64,000 bases of DNA from Aldrovandia affinis (lineage: Eukaryota; Chordata; Actinopteri; Notacanthiformes; Halosauridae). The stretch covers positions 434,001 to 498,000 of the forward strand of contig JAINUG010000323.1 of NCBI GenBank assembly GCA_029706075.1, read 5' to 3'. Positions 10,741-22,058 of this stretch are shown here, in pieces (within the stretch, counting starts at the first letter, position 1; every line of letters begins with the position of its first letter). Below the pieces are notes generated by a model. That model saw only the letters and a program-made list of their open reading frames with translations. It did not search any database and was not told the origin of the DNA. The translations under genes and the position numbers were made by a program.

Positions 10741-12847
10741 CTATGTCCGTTTTTTAGGATTAGGAATTTCAAGCCTTGGAACAGTGTGATGCTGAACTTC
10801 AACATCTGAACTTAGGCCAAGTATATCGGCCACATGGTGGCACAGTCCACTCAACTGAAACAGAATTAATTCATCTTATATCGACCCTAATTGTTTCAAG
10901 AATCTATATTGTGCTGCTACATTGCCAACTTATCCTGACTGCATAGCCAAAAATGATGCTGCTGCCAACTTGTGAAACATAAGTGAACCATTTCACTCAC
11001 ATCATTTTGTGATTTGGCAGCAATCACAGAGCAAAGTTGCTCTTTCATAAACTCACATAAATTCCTTCCTTCCCAATCAAAGCACTCAAAACAGCCTTAC
11101 CAGTTCACATTTGTCTTCTGTCTCCCTTGCTTTGCATGATTTTGTCCCTGTCTTCGAAGAGTGGAGGATGCTCAGAACCTCAGCAGCTTCACTTTAATTC
11201 ATTTTAAGACCACCATATGATTCAAGCAGGGGACCTTTTCTGTTCGGTAGAAAGAACCTTTCTTTTAGCTGCCAGTTTCATGCAATCTTGTTGACCTGAA
11301 CATTTTGTGCGAGTCTGCGGGATGTTACTCGTGAGATATTGGATGCTCAAGAGGATACATACAGATTTCTAATTAAATTAAAATTCCCCCCAACCAATGC
11401 TAATGAAGCTAAGAAAAAGCTGCTGTATCTACTGAATGGGATGCTTCCCTTGGATCGGTCTCTTGCACCTGATGCTCAAAACGTTAGGAGGTCTGAAGTG
11501 GTATTTCCTCAACAGGACCGCCCCTGCACCAGGTGTATCCAAGCCAAACCTGTGTTTTTTTGTGGTAGGGAGCAGACTGGTGGGATGTTTTATACTACTA
11601 GCACCCTTTTAGTGCATCATGGTTGAAAGGTTAGCAGATTAATTTAGTGTTGGTTCAGACCTAATTGCCATAGAGACAACCAGAGAGCACAACATTGACA
11701 TTAATTGTCAGATATGCACAGTAATGTGGCTGCGTATTTTGAATAATTGCCAAATTAAAGCTTCTTATATTTATTGACTTATGACTTGCAGATCTTTGAA
11801 GGTAGGTGGTGCATAAATATCTACTTGTGCTCTGCGCTTGAAGTGGAACTGATGATTAATATGTGAAAGTTTCCTTGGAAAGAATAATTACGAAAACTTG
11901 AATTTAAAGTCAAAAAGTCACCATCCCTATCCATATCTGTCTCTCTATCCATCTCTTTCACAATTTCTCTGTCTACAATCTCTCTCTCTCTTTCTCTGTT
12001 TCTCTACACACAGTGATTTCTCACAATTAGTTTGTTTCCCCCTCTCCTCATCTCTATCCTTCTCACCATCTCTCTCATTCTCTCTCCCTATTTCTCTTTG
12101 TTTCTCTCCGTCTCTTGCCATCTCTCTCTCTCCAACCCTCTCTCCATCTCTCTGGCTGGATGGAAAACCAGGCCACTGCTGTCACGGTTGCTGGCTGTCA
12201 GGCTTTTGTCAGGTCACATGACTGGATAAGTTCCCGATAAATATTCATGACGCTCTGTACAGAGGGAAGTGCCTATGTCAGTGTTTATTGACTGCAATAC
12301 GGAACTGCTTGAGACTCAAAAACTTGGAGGCAATTGCGTGCTGTATTTGAAAAGAAAACCAACAATGCGTTTTGAATAACAATTGCCATAAAATGGTCCT
12401 GATTTTTTTCCACTAGCTTCTCTTTTTTTTAGACATCTCTAACTGCAGATGGAGCCTGAATTAGGTGAGCTAACAAGGCTTGCACCTTATGTCATATTCA
12501 TGAAGTATCTTCCTTGACCCCCCCGAAAACCATTATGCAACCAAAATGACTTTATTTACACAGGAGAAAATTCCCCATAAGTAATTGAAGACTTTAGTTC
12601 CCCTTCACGCATGATAACGTCTGTTCAGCCTAATCCGCCTTGGGCCAGTGTGATAGCTTTCACCACAGGGTCTTTAACTCGAGTTCAGCCCTAGCGAACA
12701 ACAAAATTCCTCCATATTTTACAAAGCTACTCCTGCCATTACATAACCATTTCTCATAGACATTTAAAGTTGAGAGAAAATGAATCGATTTTTTTTTTAG
12801 CAAGGAATGTTTTCATGCAGCTTTTAACTGTAGTGGGGATTGAACGT
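10741..12847. other. No gene seen; pyrimidine-rich tract
   Basis: A CT-rich low-complexity tract spans about 11930-12155. It generates the serine/leucine-rich ORFs there, which I do not consider genes. The 95-aa ORF at 11339-11626 has no recognisable domain. Confidence 0.5.
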
Positions 12848-12983
12848 GGAAGAGCCACACGCAGATTTCACGAATATCTAAAAGCTGAACACGAGCGATC
12901 AGCCACTAAGTCTGCAAACAGATTAGGGAGCGGGGAAAAAATGGAAGGACAAGAAAAGAAAACTCTGGGCACAAAAAGTCCAC
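12848..12983 (-). repeat. 3' LTR remnant of the chromovirus (last ~135 bp)
   Basis: Direct repeat of 16599-16724, with the shared landmarks cgcagatttcacgaatatct and gattagggagcggggaaaa. Small indels separate the two. Only the end of the LTR survives; the pol reading frame runs straight into it, so the original polypurine tract and LTR start are deleted. Confidence 0.8.
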
Positions 12984-14160
12984 GGCCCCAGCCGAACCCT
13001 CTGAACCATGTCGATGGAAATCCAGAATAAGCACAGGATCAAGAATGTTCCTGGATGGAACCCAGCAGCGCTCCTCAGAGCCATAGCCCTCCCAATCTAC
13101 CAGATACTGCACGCCCCTGTCCACACGCCTACTAGCAATGATGCGACGCACCGTGTAAACAGGCTGACTATCAATAAGCCGGGGTGGAGGCGGTGGTACA
13201 TCAACCGGTGCCAAAGGGCTAGTAACAACCGGCTTAATGCGGGAGACGTGAAACGTGGGGTGGACCCTCATGGATCAGGGGAGTTGAAGGCGCACGGTGA
13301 CGGGATTAATCCTACGGATGATCTTGAAGGGCCCCACGAAACAAGGAGCGAGCTTCCGAGATTCGACCCGTAATGGCAGATCGTGGGTGGAGAGCCACAC
13401 CCGTTGCCCCACATGATACAAAGGCGCAAGATGATGACGCCTGTCCGCGGTAACCTTCTGACGAGCAGAGGCATGTAGTAGTGACTCTCGCACCCTCCTC
13501 AAAGTAGCCCGACACCGCCGAACAAAGGATGCGGCGGACAGCACCCCCACGTCTTTATCTAGCTCCGGGAACAGCGGCGGTTGGTACCTGAACTGAGCCT
13601 CAAAAGGAGAGAGACCAGTAGACGTATTACCCAAGGTGTTATGTGCGTATCCCGCCCAGGCGAGGTGTCGACTCCAAGAGGTAGGACTGGAGGAAGCCAA
13701 ACAGCGAAGCGTCCTCTCCATTGACTGGTTAGTACACTCCGTCTGCCCATTGGTCTCCGGATGAAACCCCGAAGAAAGGCTGACAGAAGCGCCCTAGAGA
13801 GAGCAAAAAGCCCACCAAAACCGGGCAGCAAACTGGGGACCACGATTGGACACCATGTCCTGGGGAAGACTATGGACACGAAAAACATGATCAACCACCA
13901 GCCGGGTGGTCTCAAGAGCAGACGGTAGCTTGGGAAGGGGAATGAAATGAACCGCCTTGGAGAACCTATCCACCACCACCAGGATGACCATGTGACCCTC
14001 CGACACAGGCAGACCGGTCACAAAATCCATGGCAATGTGGCTCCAAGGACGACTCGGAATGGGCAGTGGTCGGAGAAGACCAGACGGCGGAAGCTGAGAC
14101 CCTTTGTGACGGGCACATATAGAACAGGCCGACACACACTTTCTCTCAGCCCCTGGGAGA
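12984..14160 (-). pseudogene. Chromovirus integrase core, GPF module and chromodomain
   Basis: Reads (minus) [18 protein letters not shown], then the integrase core with first Asp in MDFVTGLP, a second site VSNRGPQF where the catalytic Asp is Asn, and the Glu site in NGQTECTNQ (13760-13720, just upstream of the ORF at 13721-13275). The ORF at 13721-13275 ends with the GPF/Y motif ([11 protein letters not shown]) and a TGA at about 13274. The same frame continues at 13271 as [15 protein letters not shown]. It is followed by a chromodomain, [10 protein letters not shown] through [17 protein letters not shown] (about 13150-13000), which in this family reads histone marks to target insertion. Another stop or frame change lies near 13790. 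Non-functional. Confidence 0.9.
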
Positions 14161-16033
14161 AGTAAGCACAAGGATGTACTTTCTGGTCAAGAGGAGAACA
14201 TTGAGACAGTATAGCCCCCACTCCAAGCTCAGACGCGTCAACCTCTACCACAAACGGGAGTGAAGGATTAGGGGTAATGAGAATAGGTTCGGAGCTAAAC
14301 CTCCTCTTTAACTCAACAAATGTGGCCTCAGCCTTCGATGTCCATTGAAAACGAGAGGGAGCCGATTTCTTCGTTAGTGCCGAAATAGGAGCAACCACGG
14401 AGCTAAAATTGCGAATGAAACGGCGGTAAAAATTTGTGAATCCCAGGAATCATTGGACCTGCTTAACAGACTCAGGGGTGGGCCAATCCCTGACCGCTGA
14501 CACCTTCCTGGGATCCATTTGGATACTCCCTTCCACCACAATAAACCCCAGAAATGAAACGGAACTGGAGTGGAACACGCATTTCTCGGCTTTGACGAAC
14601 AGCCATACCTCCAAAAGACGCTCTAACACTCGTCTAACATGTTCTATGTGCTCAGAGAGATTTTGGGAAAAAAATTGAATGTCGTCAAGATAGACAAAAA
14701 CAAATTTCTCCAACATCTTTCTGAGCACGTTGTTCACAAAAGCCTGAAACACAGAAGGGGCGCTAGTGAGTCCAAAAGGCATGACCAGGTACTCATAGTG
14801 GCCACTGTGAGTGTTAAAAGTGGTCTTCCACTCATTTCCCTCACGAATACGCACCAAGTTATAAGCATTACGCAAGTCGAGCTTGGAAAACACAGATGCC
14901 CCTTGGAGACGTTCGAACGTGGAATTCTTGAGTGGAAGAGGGTACCTGTTCTTCACAGTGATGTTATTAAGTCCTCGATAATCAATGCACGGCCTTAACC
15001 CACCGTCTTTCTTCCCTACAAAGAAAAAACCTGCACCTGCAGGTGACGTAGATGGTCTAAGGAAGCCATTGTTTAAAGATTCCTTGATGCAATCTCTCAT
15101 GGCAGCGCTCTCAGGAATCGAGAGAGAATACAGAGAACCGCAGGGAGGAATAGTGCCCGGCTGCAACTCAATAGCACAATCATAAGGTCTGTCTGGAGGC
15201 AACGTGGTAGCCCTTTGTTTGCTAAAAACCTCGCTAAGACCTGCATAGACAGCAGGCACACCTCCGGGTAAAGGAAATACCTCTGCGCTTAAGATCTCCA
15301 GACTCTCTGATTGACAATTCGAACCAAAACTAAGTTCAGAATCCGAGTCAGTGATCTTGTTCGCAGAGAAATCGTCAACCGGTCGTCTCCAATCGGCTAA
15401 CGAATCCCAGGCCAAACTCCCCTCTCCCCCTTCTGATAGTTGTGAGGATGTGTCCCGATCCAAAAGACACCTCTCTGCCTCATCCTCTGACAGTTGGGAG
15501 GGCGTGTCCAGATCCAAAAGACATATGTCTGCCTCTTCAGTGACCGAACTAGCCTCGCTCTCAGTACCCTGATCTTTAAAAGAAGTGACGAAGTTCTGCC
15601 GACAATGGTGAACACACTGAGGACCCCACTGAATAACTACCTCTCTCTTACCTCCCCAATTGATGTGTGGCTTGTGTTGGCTAAGCCATGAATGACCCAA
15701 TACAAGGGGGTAGGTAGGTGAGTCTACTAAAAAGAATTTAATGTGTTCCGTGTGACCTTTATAAAATACACGCATACACACGCTCTCAGTCCTATCTTTA
15801 ATGCTTCCTGTACCCAGCGGCCGACTATCGAGTGCCGTAATAAAACGGGACTGAGAAAGAGTGCGCACCGGCATCTGTGTGTCCCGAGCCCACCTGGCAT
15901 CCATAAAACAATCCACCGCCCCTGAGTCCAAAAAGGCATCGACCTTAACGGATTGTTTATTCCAATTCAACTCAACTGGTAGGAAAGTTCGAAAGGGTGT
16001 AGTATGATGTCTCGCCAGTGCCTTTCGACCCAC
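14160..16033 (-). pseudogene. Chromovirus protease, reverse transcriptase, RNase H remnant
   Basis: A 527-residue open frame (16033-14450) contains an aspartic protease active site (FLDSGA, residues 35-40) and RT motif A (KLDLRNAYN, Asp 386). It also contains the fingers block VKNRYPLP and the RT active site YLDD at residues 448-451, all intact. The protease-RT spacer carries a small internal duplication, [13 protein letters not shown] / [13 protein letters not shown] (residues 172-201). The frame stops at TGA 14450-14452 where the family has Arg before FLGF, then continues in the same frame to 14160. That part includes RNase H start WTSKAEATF and [17 protein letters not shown], after which the sequence jumps to the integrase linker. 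Entered by a -1 shift from gag, not by its own ATG. Confidence 0.92.
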
Positions 16034-16598
16034 TGGCGAGACTGACCTTTTCCCGCAAGTTTAGGGCAATTGACCTTGGTGTGACCCTTTTGTCTACAAT
16101 AATGACCGTATTCTGGACGAGAGTCGACCTCTTTCAAATCCTGTATCGATGAGCTGCCTACTTGCATGGGTTCATTGCGCCCCTCCAGAGGGATCCGTGA
16201 CGCTTCGGAAACTACCGTAGACCGGGGAAACCAAACGCCCCCAGGCGTGGAATGATTCCGTTTGTCACGTCTATCTCTCTCATGTTCTCTAATACGATTG
16301 TTGATTCTTATTGCGGTAGAAACCAAGGCTTCAAATGAATCTGGAGAACTGAGAGCCGCCAATGCATCTTTAACTGGCTCAGACAAAGCGTTAGTGAATA
16401 GCGTACTGAGCGGACCCTCCAGCCAGCCGGTCTCACCTGCTAGTGACCTGAATCGGATACAAAACTCGGATATGCTAAGCGAACCCTGATGAATCTGCAC
16501 CAGACTCATAGCTGCCTCCTTTCCAGAGATTTCATGATCAAAAACCACTTCCATCTCCTTCATAAATTTCATAGAATCCTTTAAAATTGGTGCCACAG
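15967..16598 (-). pseudogene. Chromovirus gag, N-terminally deleted
   Basis: The frame reads KFMKEMEVVFDHEISGKEAA, the second half of the capsid domain of chromoviral Gag. It continues through the LVSTAIRINNRIREHERDR block to a CCHC zinc knuckle and terminates at 15967. In the knuckle (GHYCRQKGHTKVNC) the first Cys is replaced by Gly, while the CX4HX4C half is intact. Roughly the first 150 residues expected for Gag are missing, and the open frame's upstream part (16599-16620) is LTR sequence read through. It overlaps the pol frame by about 67 bases in the -1 register. Confidence 0.85.
16009..16054 (-). promoter_or_regulatory. Predicted -1 ribosomal frameshift signal (gag/pol)
   Basis: On the minus strand the gag frame reads gcG GGA AAA (heptamer GGGAAAA, 16054-16048), an X XXY YYZ slippery site in the correct register. 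After a 5-nt spacer comes a perfect 12-bp stem: gtctcgccagtg at 16042-16031 pairs with cactggcgagac at 16020-16009, around a 10-nt loop. A -1 slip joins gag to the long protease-RT frame with no stop between. PEG10, descended from a sushi-ichi-like element, uses GGGAAAC at the same junction. Confidence 0.8.
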
Positions 16599-17265
16599 AA
16601 GAGGCACACGCAGATTTCACGAATATCTAAAAGCTGGACATGAGCCATCAGCCACTAACAGATTAGGGAGCGGGGAAAAAATGGAAGGACAAAGAAAAGA
16701 AAACTCCGGGCACAAAATGTCCACGGAAAATAAATCAACAGAAAACAACCCAATAAGGGCGAGAACTCTTCACCGAAGAGGTAAGAAAATAAAATGGCTT
16801 TAGAGACTTTAGCTCTGGGGAACTTTAGCCCAATAAACAAAGAATAAATCTTGAAAGGAAAAACTACCAAAGTGGTTAGCTTAAACCTTAGGTAGGATAA
16901 GATAATTCTTCCTAAAAGGTTACCACAGAGTGGTGACGCTAAACCTTTGAGTAAAGATAACAAGAAGTACCTTCTCTCTTTAACTGAGAGAACCACAGAG
17001 TGGTGAAACTAAACCTTAGTTCAGAATACCGGTTAGAGCGTAACAATAGTTTACACAGAAGCGTTTGTATGAGGGAAACAGAGACCTTAAATAAGAGGTG
17101 GAATTAACACTGATAACCCTCAGCTGAAAGTGATCGGAAAACTCACCGACAAAAGACCATATAAAGACGGCAGAAATGACAATGATTCCTCAAGCAAAAC
17201 AAGAGAAAACAGACCTTCCCATGATCACGCGCCCTCCAGAGGCCGAACGAGGTAAAACCATGACA
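16599..17265 (-). repeat. 5' LTR of the chromovirus (~667 bp)
   Basis: On the minus strand it starts TGTCATGGTTTTACCTCG at 17265. It contains a TATA-like tttatatgg near 17165-17157 and runs to the end of the repeat shared with 12848-12983. Inside lie several near-repeats of ccacagagtggtga (+ strand 16921-16934, 16991-17004). The priming site should follow at 16598 (tggcaccaatttt-like), but the region is joined directly to mid-gag, so a deletion is likely. A matching target duplication was not found. Confidence 0.75.
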
Positions 17266-17896
17266 TTAACCAAAGTTTTCAAACAATGCATTACGTAACC
17301 TTCAGCAATTAAATGCTAACAGATGGATGATGCTGAGACAGAATTGTGCATTGAGCTCTACTTGCACATTGACTTCCCATTTTATGCGTTCGGGACAAAT
17401 CTACTGTGTAAGCTATGGATTGAGGCTGATTCACCCCTATGGACTGAGGCCTCACTTTCAGTGCAAATGCAGAGAAACATGATGTCACAATAAAAAATAT
17501 ATTCATTATATTAATTATCAATAGTTAGTATTAGAATAGTTATTATTATTTCTTGGAGCTGTATTTACTGAAGTTTGTCCTCAGTAAAACAACACAAAAG
17601 ATGAAGCCACAATAGGTCAAAGAGGGTCCAATACATACATTTGAACAGCTTGATACTGTATTGTAAATTGCTAAACCTAAATTAAGAATTAAATAAAGGA
17701 ATTAAGAGCACTACATCCAGTTCCTTCACTGGCTTTTTCTGTCAAGGCATTTCAAGAAAACTGGAACAAGCTATGGAAGCGTGTGATTAGAATACAAGAC
17801 CTTTTTATTTTAATTAAAGCTGTAGTCCCTGAGGCAGTGCTGAGTATGCAGCTGTGTCACCTCAGAGTACAGAGCTGTTATACAATCAGCCCCTTA
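17266..17896. other. No gene seen
   Basis: Single-copy-looking sequence between the LTR and the CA repeat. Confidence 0.5.
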
Positions 17897-17939
17897 GACA
17901 CACACACACACACACACACACACGGACACATGCACACTG

Positions 17940-18001
<62 letters not shown>

Positions 18002-18272
18002 ACACACACACACACATGGACACATGCACATTGAAACTCACACACACACATGGACACATGCACACTGAAACTTGCATACACACACACACACACACACACA
18101 CACATGGACACATGCACACTGAAACTCTCACATATACACACACACACACACACACACATGNNNNNNNNNNNNNNNNNNNNNNNNNNNNNNNNNNNNNNNN
18201 NNNNNNNNNNNNNNNNNNNNNNNNNNNNNNNNNNNNNNNNNNNNNNNNNNNNNNNNNNNNACTGAAACTCTT

Positions 18273-18351
<79 letters not shown>

Positions 18352-18400
18352 CACATGCACTGAAATATATCTATACACACACACACAAACATATCCTGGC
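17897..18400. repeat. Compound (CA)n minisatellite spanning an assembly gap
   Basis: Long CA runs are punctuated at least five times by a ~22-nt motif, ggacacatgcacactgaaac, at about 17925, 18018, 18050, 18104 and 18349 (small variants). The array is interrupted by 100 Ns. All cysteine/valine or threonine/histidine ORFs here are translations of the repeat. Confidence 0.9.
18161..18260. other. Assembly gap (100 N)
   Basis: Exactly 100 Ns inside the CA minisatellite, the standard size for a gap of unknown length. The true array length is unknown. Confidence 0.98.
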
Positions 18401-19039
18401 CTTGCTATTGAGTGTTAAATCCATAGTTTTTAAAACATTGTTGAAACAATTCAGAATATGTGCCATTGCCATTGGCATTCAAATACAGTTTATGTACTGA
18501 AATTCCCATAACATCTGAGGGGTGGTATGAAAACTCAAAATAACGGCACTGCAGGCACAAGCATATTGGAAGTGAGATCTGAGTCCACTTGTTTAGCCAT
18601 AAAATTGAAGTAATGCCTTTACTGCAAGTCATTTAAATTAGCATGGCCTTAAAATCAATATATTTGCACCTACTTGCCACATCTGTCCTCCATTGCCTAG
18701 TTTATTTAAATAAATATTGGTAACACTTTACTTGAACTGTGTGCCATATAATGTTGTCATAAGCATGACATAAACCTGCAATAACCAGTCATGACAGCGT
18801 ATGGAATTAAGTTTAAATGTTCTCGAAAAATAGTGAAAAAGGAACCAAGAGGTTGTGCCAAATATAGGCAAGTAAATGGTCCCTCATTGGCAGATCTATA
18901 TGCACTTATTAAGTCCATTCAGCCGGTTTCCCTGGGTTATATTTTCTCGTAAAACCACCCTAGGGGCCTTTAGAATGTTACTTTCCAGCAGATGGACACA
19001 GGGATGAGAGGGAAGTGCTGATTGAGTGGATTTGGTGTT
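18401..19039. other. No gene seen
   Basis: AT-rich, no motif recognised. Confidence 0.5.
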
Positions 19040-19400
19040 TTTATTCCTGTCCCCCGTGCTTGGCGCTGGTCATCGTCCCGGCTTTAGCACGCGTCGGAGC
19101 ACAGCTGCCCAGCATTGATCCCCCTCTTGTCTGCGGAGGCACTGGCCTGGAATGTGATGTTATTTCATTAGCCAGGCAAGCTCTCTCCCCTCAGGCACTA
19201 TTTTGACTGGCATAGCAGCAGACCGTGTGTTTATAACTCCACCGTCTATTCAGACCGAGCGCAGATGAGCAGGACGAACCCAGCGCCCGATCCCTGCATA
19301 GAGCGCTGAGCTGGAAAACCGTGGTAGGGACAGAGGGCTCCTCCTCCTCTCCCCCCACCACAGCAGTGATGATGCATGAGTGACAGGTGTCCTCGAAGAA
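19040..19400 (+). promoter_or_regulatory. CpG-rich promoter-like region upstream of candidate exon 2
   Basis: CpG frequency rises sharply compared with the flanks (gcacgcgtcgg, gaccgagcgcag, cagcgcccgatcc, tcctcgaag). A TATA-like tttataact lies near 19231, about 170 bp before the candidate ATG. The 3' part (19330-19360) is pyrimidine-rich. Promoter activity is inferred, not shown. Confidence 0.45.
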
Positions 19401-19444
19401 ATGGACGTTTGCAACAGCGAGCTCGGAGTCTTCACGGTCATCCA
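19401..19444 (+). CDS. Candidate alternative first coding exon 2 (14 codons + 2 nt)
   Basis: ATG at 19401 (G at -3, G at +4) opens MDVCNSELGVFTVI and then CA, followed at 19445-19450 by the donor GTGAGT. An in-frame TGA at 19377-19379 precludes upstream extension. If unspliced the frame ends at codon 16 (TGA overlapping the donor), so the short length makes sense only as an exon. Same strand, same donor hexamer and same phase (two bases over) as the candidates at 2416 and 35415. The peptide is not recognised and is too short for domain assignment. Chance occurrence remains possible. Confidence 0.45.
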
Positions 19445-19450
19445 GTGAGT

Positions 19451-21354
19451 AGAGCGACGTTCTACGTGGTCGATCTGTGGTTGCATTGTGGTCGGGTCAC
19501 AACTATCTCTCGATTCGCTGACGCTTGTTTGTTCAGTTGGCGGTTGATTGGAAAGCCCGCTTCTCTGAAATAAATGACGGATCATAATTAATAATTCATT
19601 CTGACGGTAATAAATCTTCATAATTTACAACTTGCACATGTTGTGAAATTAGCACACAACCTCTGCAACGACTCTAGGTATTTCATCACTCATTGTAGTG
19701 CAGTTTCTGAAGAGAAAACAGTGTGATATAGAATGTAAAAAGACAATGCTTTAAAGTGTTACTGAACTATTAATTAAACTATACTACGCTCCAAGGCATT
19801 CCTTTTCTTAGATAATAATCCTCAGATGAATTCTGAGATTATTGTGAAAATGGGATTTCTTTGTTAGGGGCCCCATACGCAGAAGGATTTTGTCTTTGTC
19901 GGCGATAAGAACTATTGTGAGATATGAAGTAAAGTGATGTGATGGGAGGCAGGAGATGTGAGGTGAACTCCCGTGAGTCTCACCGCCACATGAAGCTGCG
20001 TTTCGTCCAGACACAAAGCCAAAGTGCTTTACTCTCTGTAGAGAAGATCGCTGTGCGCCATCAAACGTATGGACTTATTACAAAATGTCTAGTAAATTAT
20101 TTTAATTACAATACTTGGTATTAGTAGATTGGACATAACAATAATGTTACTTTGTTTTACTGTCGAAAACCTGACGGGCGGGCGACGAAGCTTTCGATCT
20201 CCTCACGCACGCACGCGTGCACACACAGGAGTCCACTGGAACGTGTTTGTGCGATTCTTCGTCTTTACCACGGGCCCAAAGATTAAGGCTGGAATTTAGT
20301 CCAAACTTTGACCTCGTAGAGATTACAAACCTGGTTGCGGAAAGAAAGATTTCGGCTCAACTCCAAACTGACCTTGCCGTCTAGGGTAGGTCACTGTGAT
20401 TAGCGTGGGGGTCAGAGCCTGCCTTTAATCTCATGGCAAGTACGTCGCAGCTTCAGCCGATGAAAATGTGTGGGAGACCCTCGCCGTGCACGGATTTGCC
20501 GTTGGCGGTTTTGAGCATTTGCATTGGGCGACCTTTACATCACATGCACCTTATTACTTATTACTTACTTACTTATTAATCGCTTGCTCATTGCATTATT
20601 ATGTTGTTGTTTGTACTCAAATTGCAGTTGTTTCTATGTCAGGACAACCCCCCCCGCCCCCCCTCCCGCACACAAACCTTGACTATTAGTACAGTATAGT
20701 ATTGTGGATTTTCCTATTCACAAGACCACATTTGCAACACATTACCGTGAATGTCAGGCGCCTCCTGTACTGCTGGTTTGTTCAGTGGCTCAGTGATGGC
20801 TGTGTTGGAATTATTGGATAATTTCTCTCATTCTGAGTGCAGTAAAGCCCTGTTAGAGATGTGTTGGAATGCAGTTGCTTTATTTTGCTTGTTGGACAGA
20901 GAGACCCTGTGATGTTAATTGCTCCTGACACTGCTGCATTATGCCCTGATAATATTGATGAACAACACCATCACTATTCAGTTTTTCTATCATATGCAAA
21001 AACCTGTCTAGCGTCAGTCTGTTAATTCTTAATGCGCACTAAATTCTCAATTTTGTGGCCAAATTAAAATGAATAAGACGTAGCAAAAATAACCCCAACA
21101 AGTTTTAATGTAGAAAAGAGAAACAGAAGTTGAGAAACAAAAAAGATTAACGTAGAAGAATAGAGGAGATAGAAAAATTGAAAATACATTTAAAAGGTGG
21201 GACACATCTTTTTTCTCTTCCTGTTACTTACAGGCTTTTCCTTAATCTTCCGCTGGGAGTTGGTTGTCTTACCAGTTATTCACCTCTGACTCCCTCCTAA
21301 CTGATCAAACACTCAGCCCCCTCACCCCACACCCCCACTCCACTGAATATGGTT
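19451..21354. other. Probable intron; CpG-enriched 19451-20480, otherwise nothing
   Basis: CpG content stays moderately high to about 20480 (gacgggcgggcgacgaag, cacgcacgcacgcgtg at 20204-20219). Conserved non-coding sequence would be plausible here but cannot be judged without alignment. No other gene seen. Confidence 0.4.
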
Positions 21355-22030
21355 AGCTTTACATGTTGGTGTAGTTAGCTTGTGTGCAGTTCCAATGAAC
21401 TTTGTGTGCTGACATTATTATTGTACACGTAACTGCCAAAATAAAGGAAACACTTGCGTAAATGAGGGATACTGACAGCTCTGTTATGGTGTGGTGTGCA
21501 TTTTCCTAGCATGGTTTAGGTCCAATCAATCCCTTAGAGGGCAAGGTAAAGGCCAATACATAGAAAGCCACTCTGAGTGAGAACCTTCATCCTATGGTGA
21601 AGCATTTCTATCCTGATGAAAGTGGTCTCTTCCAGGATGACAATGCCCCCATCCACAGGGCATGAGTGGTCACTGAATGGTTTGATCAGAATTGAAACAC
21701 AGAATTATGGAATTTCTCATGGAAGAATGGTGTTGCATCCCTCCAATAGAGTTCCAGACACTTGCAGAATCTATGCTAAGCACATTGAAGCTGTTCTGGC
21801 GGCTCATGGTGGCCCAACGCCCTGTCAAGACACTTTATGTTTGTGTTTCCTTTATTTTGGCAGTTACCTGTATATGTGATGCTTTGGTTACCTCTTTGTG
21901 CTGCAGTGGTTAGCATTGTGTGTATGCTAGCGCAGTCAGCTCTACATGCTACCGTGGTTATCGCTGTGGGCTTATCTCTGTACGCTGGTATGGTTTGGCA
22001 TTGCAGGCTGGTGCGTTTGGCACTGTGACT
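21355..22030. repeat. Degenerate tandem repeat interrupted by a Tc1-D element
   Basis: On both sides of the Tc1-D insertion the text repeats a loose unit like gtggttagcattgtgtgctg / gtagttagcttgtgtgcag / ctaccgtggttatcgctgtg (21345-21415 and 21885-22025). The element appears to have landed in an old short tandem array. Confidence 0.45.
21424..21872 (+). mobile_element. Tc1/mariner family D, short copy 1
   Basis: Inverted ends tacacgtaactgccaaaata and tattttggcagttacctgta bound a 449-bp deletion derivative. Inside, + strand, are scraps of the transposase C-terminus: ATGGAATTTCTCATGGAAGA (MEFLMEE), then IPPIEFQTLAESM. The SPDLNPIE block is deleted. This family is the commonest in the window (also 26115-28622, 43466, 45995, 60321, 63276). 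Confidence 0.9.
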
Positions 22031-22058
22031 AAGGAACCTTTCAGCAATGCAATGTCAC

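Larger units (their letters stand above)
12848..17265 (-). mobile_element. Ty3/Gypsy chromovirus (sushi-ichi-like), decayed
   Basis: On the minus strand the order is 5' LTR (17265-16599), gag, protease-RT, RNase H remnant, integrase, chromodomain, 3' LTR remnant (12983-12848). RT-RNaseH-IN order plus a C-terminal chromodomain defines a chromovirus, and the gag/pol -1 overlap is as in the sushi-ichi group from which mammalian PEG10 derives. Large losses are visible: the gag N-terminus and primer-binding region next to 16598, the RNase H C-terminus plus integrase zinc finger near 14160, and the 3' end of pol plus most of the 3' LTR near 12983. At least two in-frame TGA stops and a mutated integrase Asp show it is dead. 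Confidence 0.9.

Noticed and set aside
11339-11626. 95-aa ORF as a small gene
   Set aside because: No domain, no splice or promoter context, and nothing beyond an open frame.
17878-18392. Cys/Val-rich and Thr/His-rich ORFs
   Set aside because: Translations of a CA/TG repeat and of an N gap.
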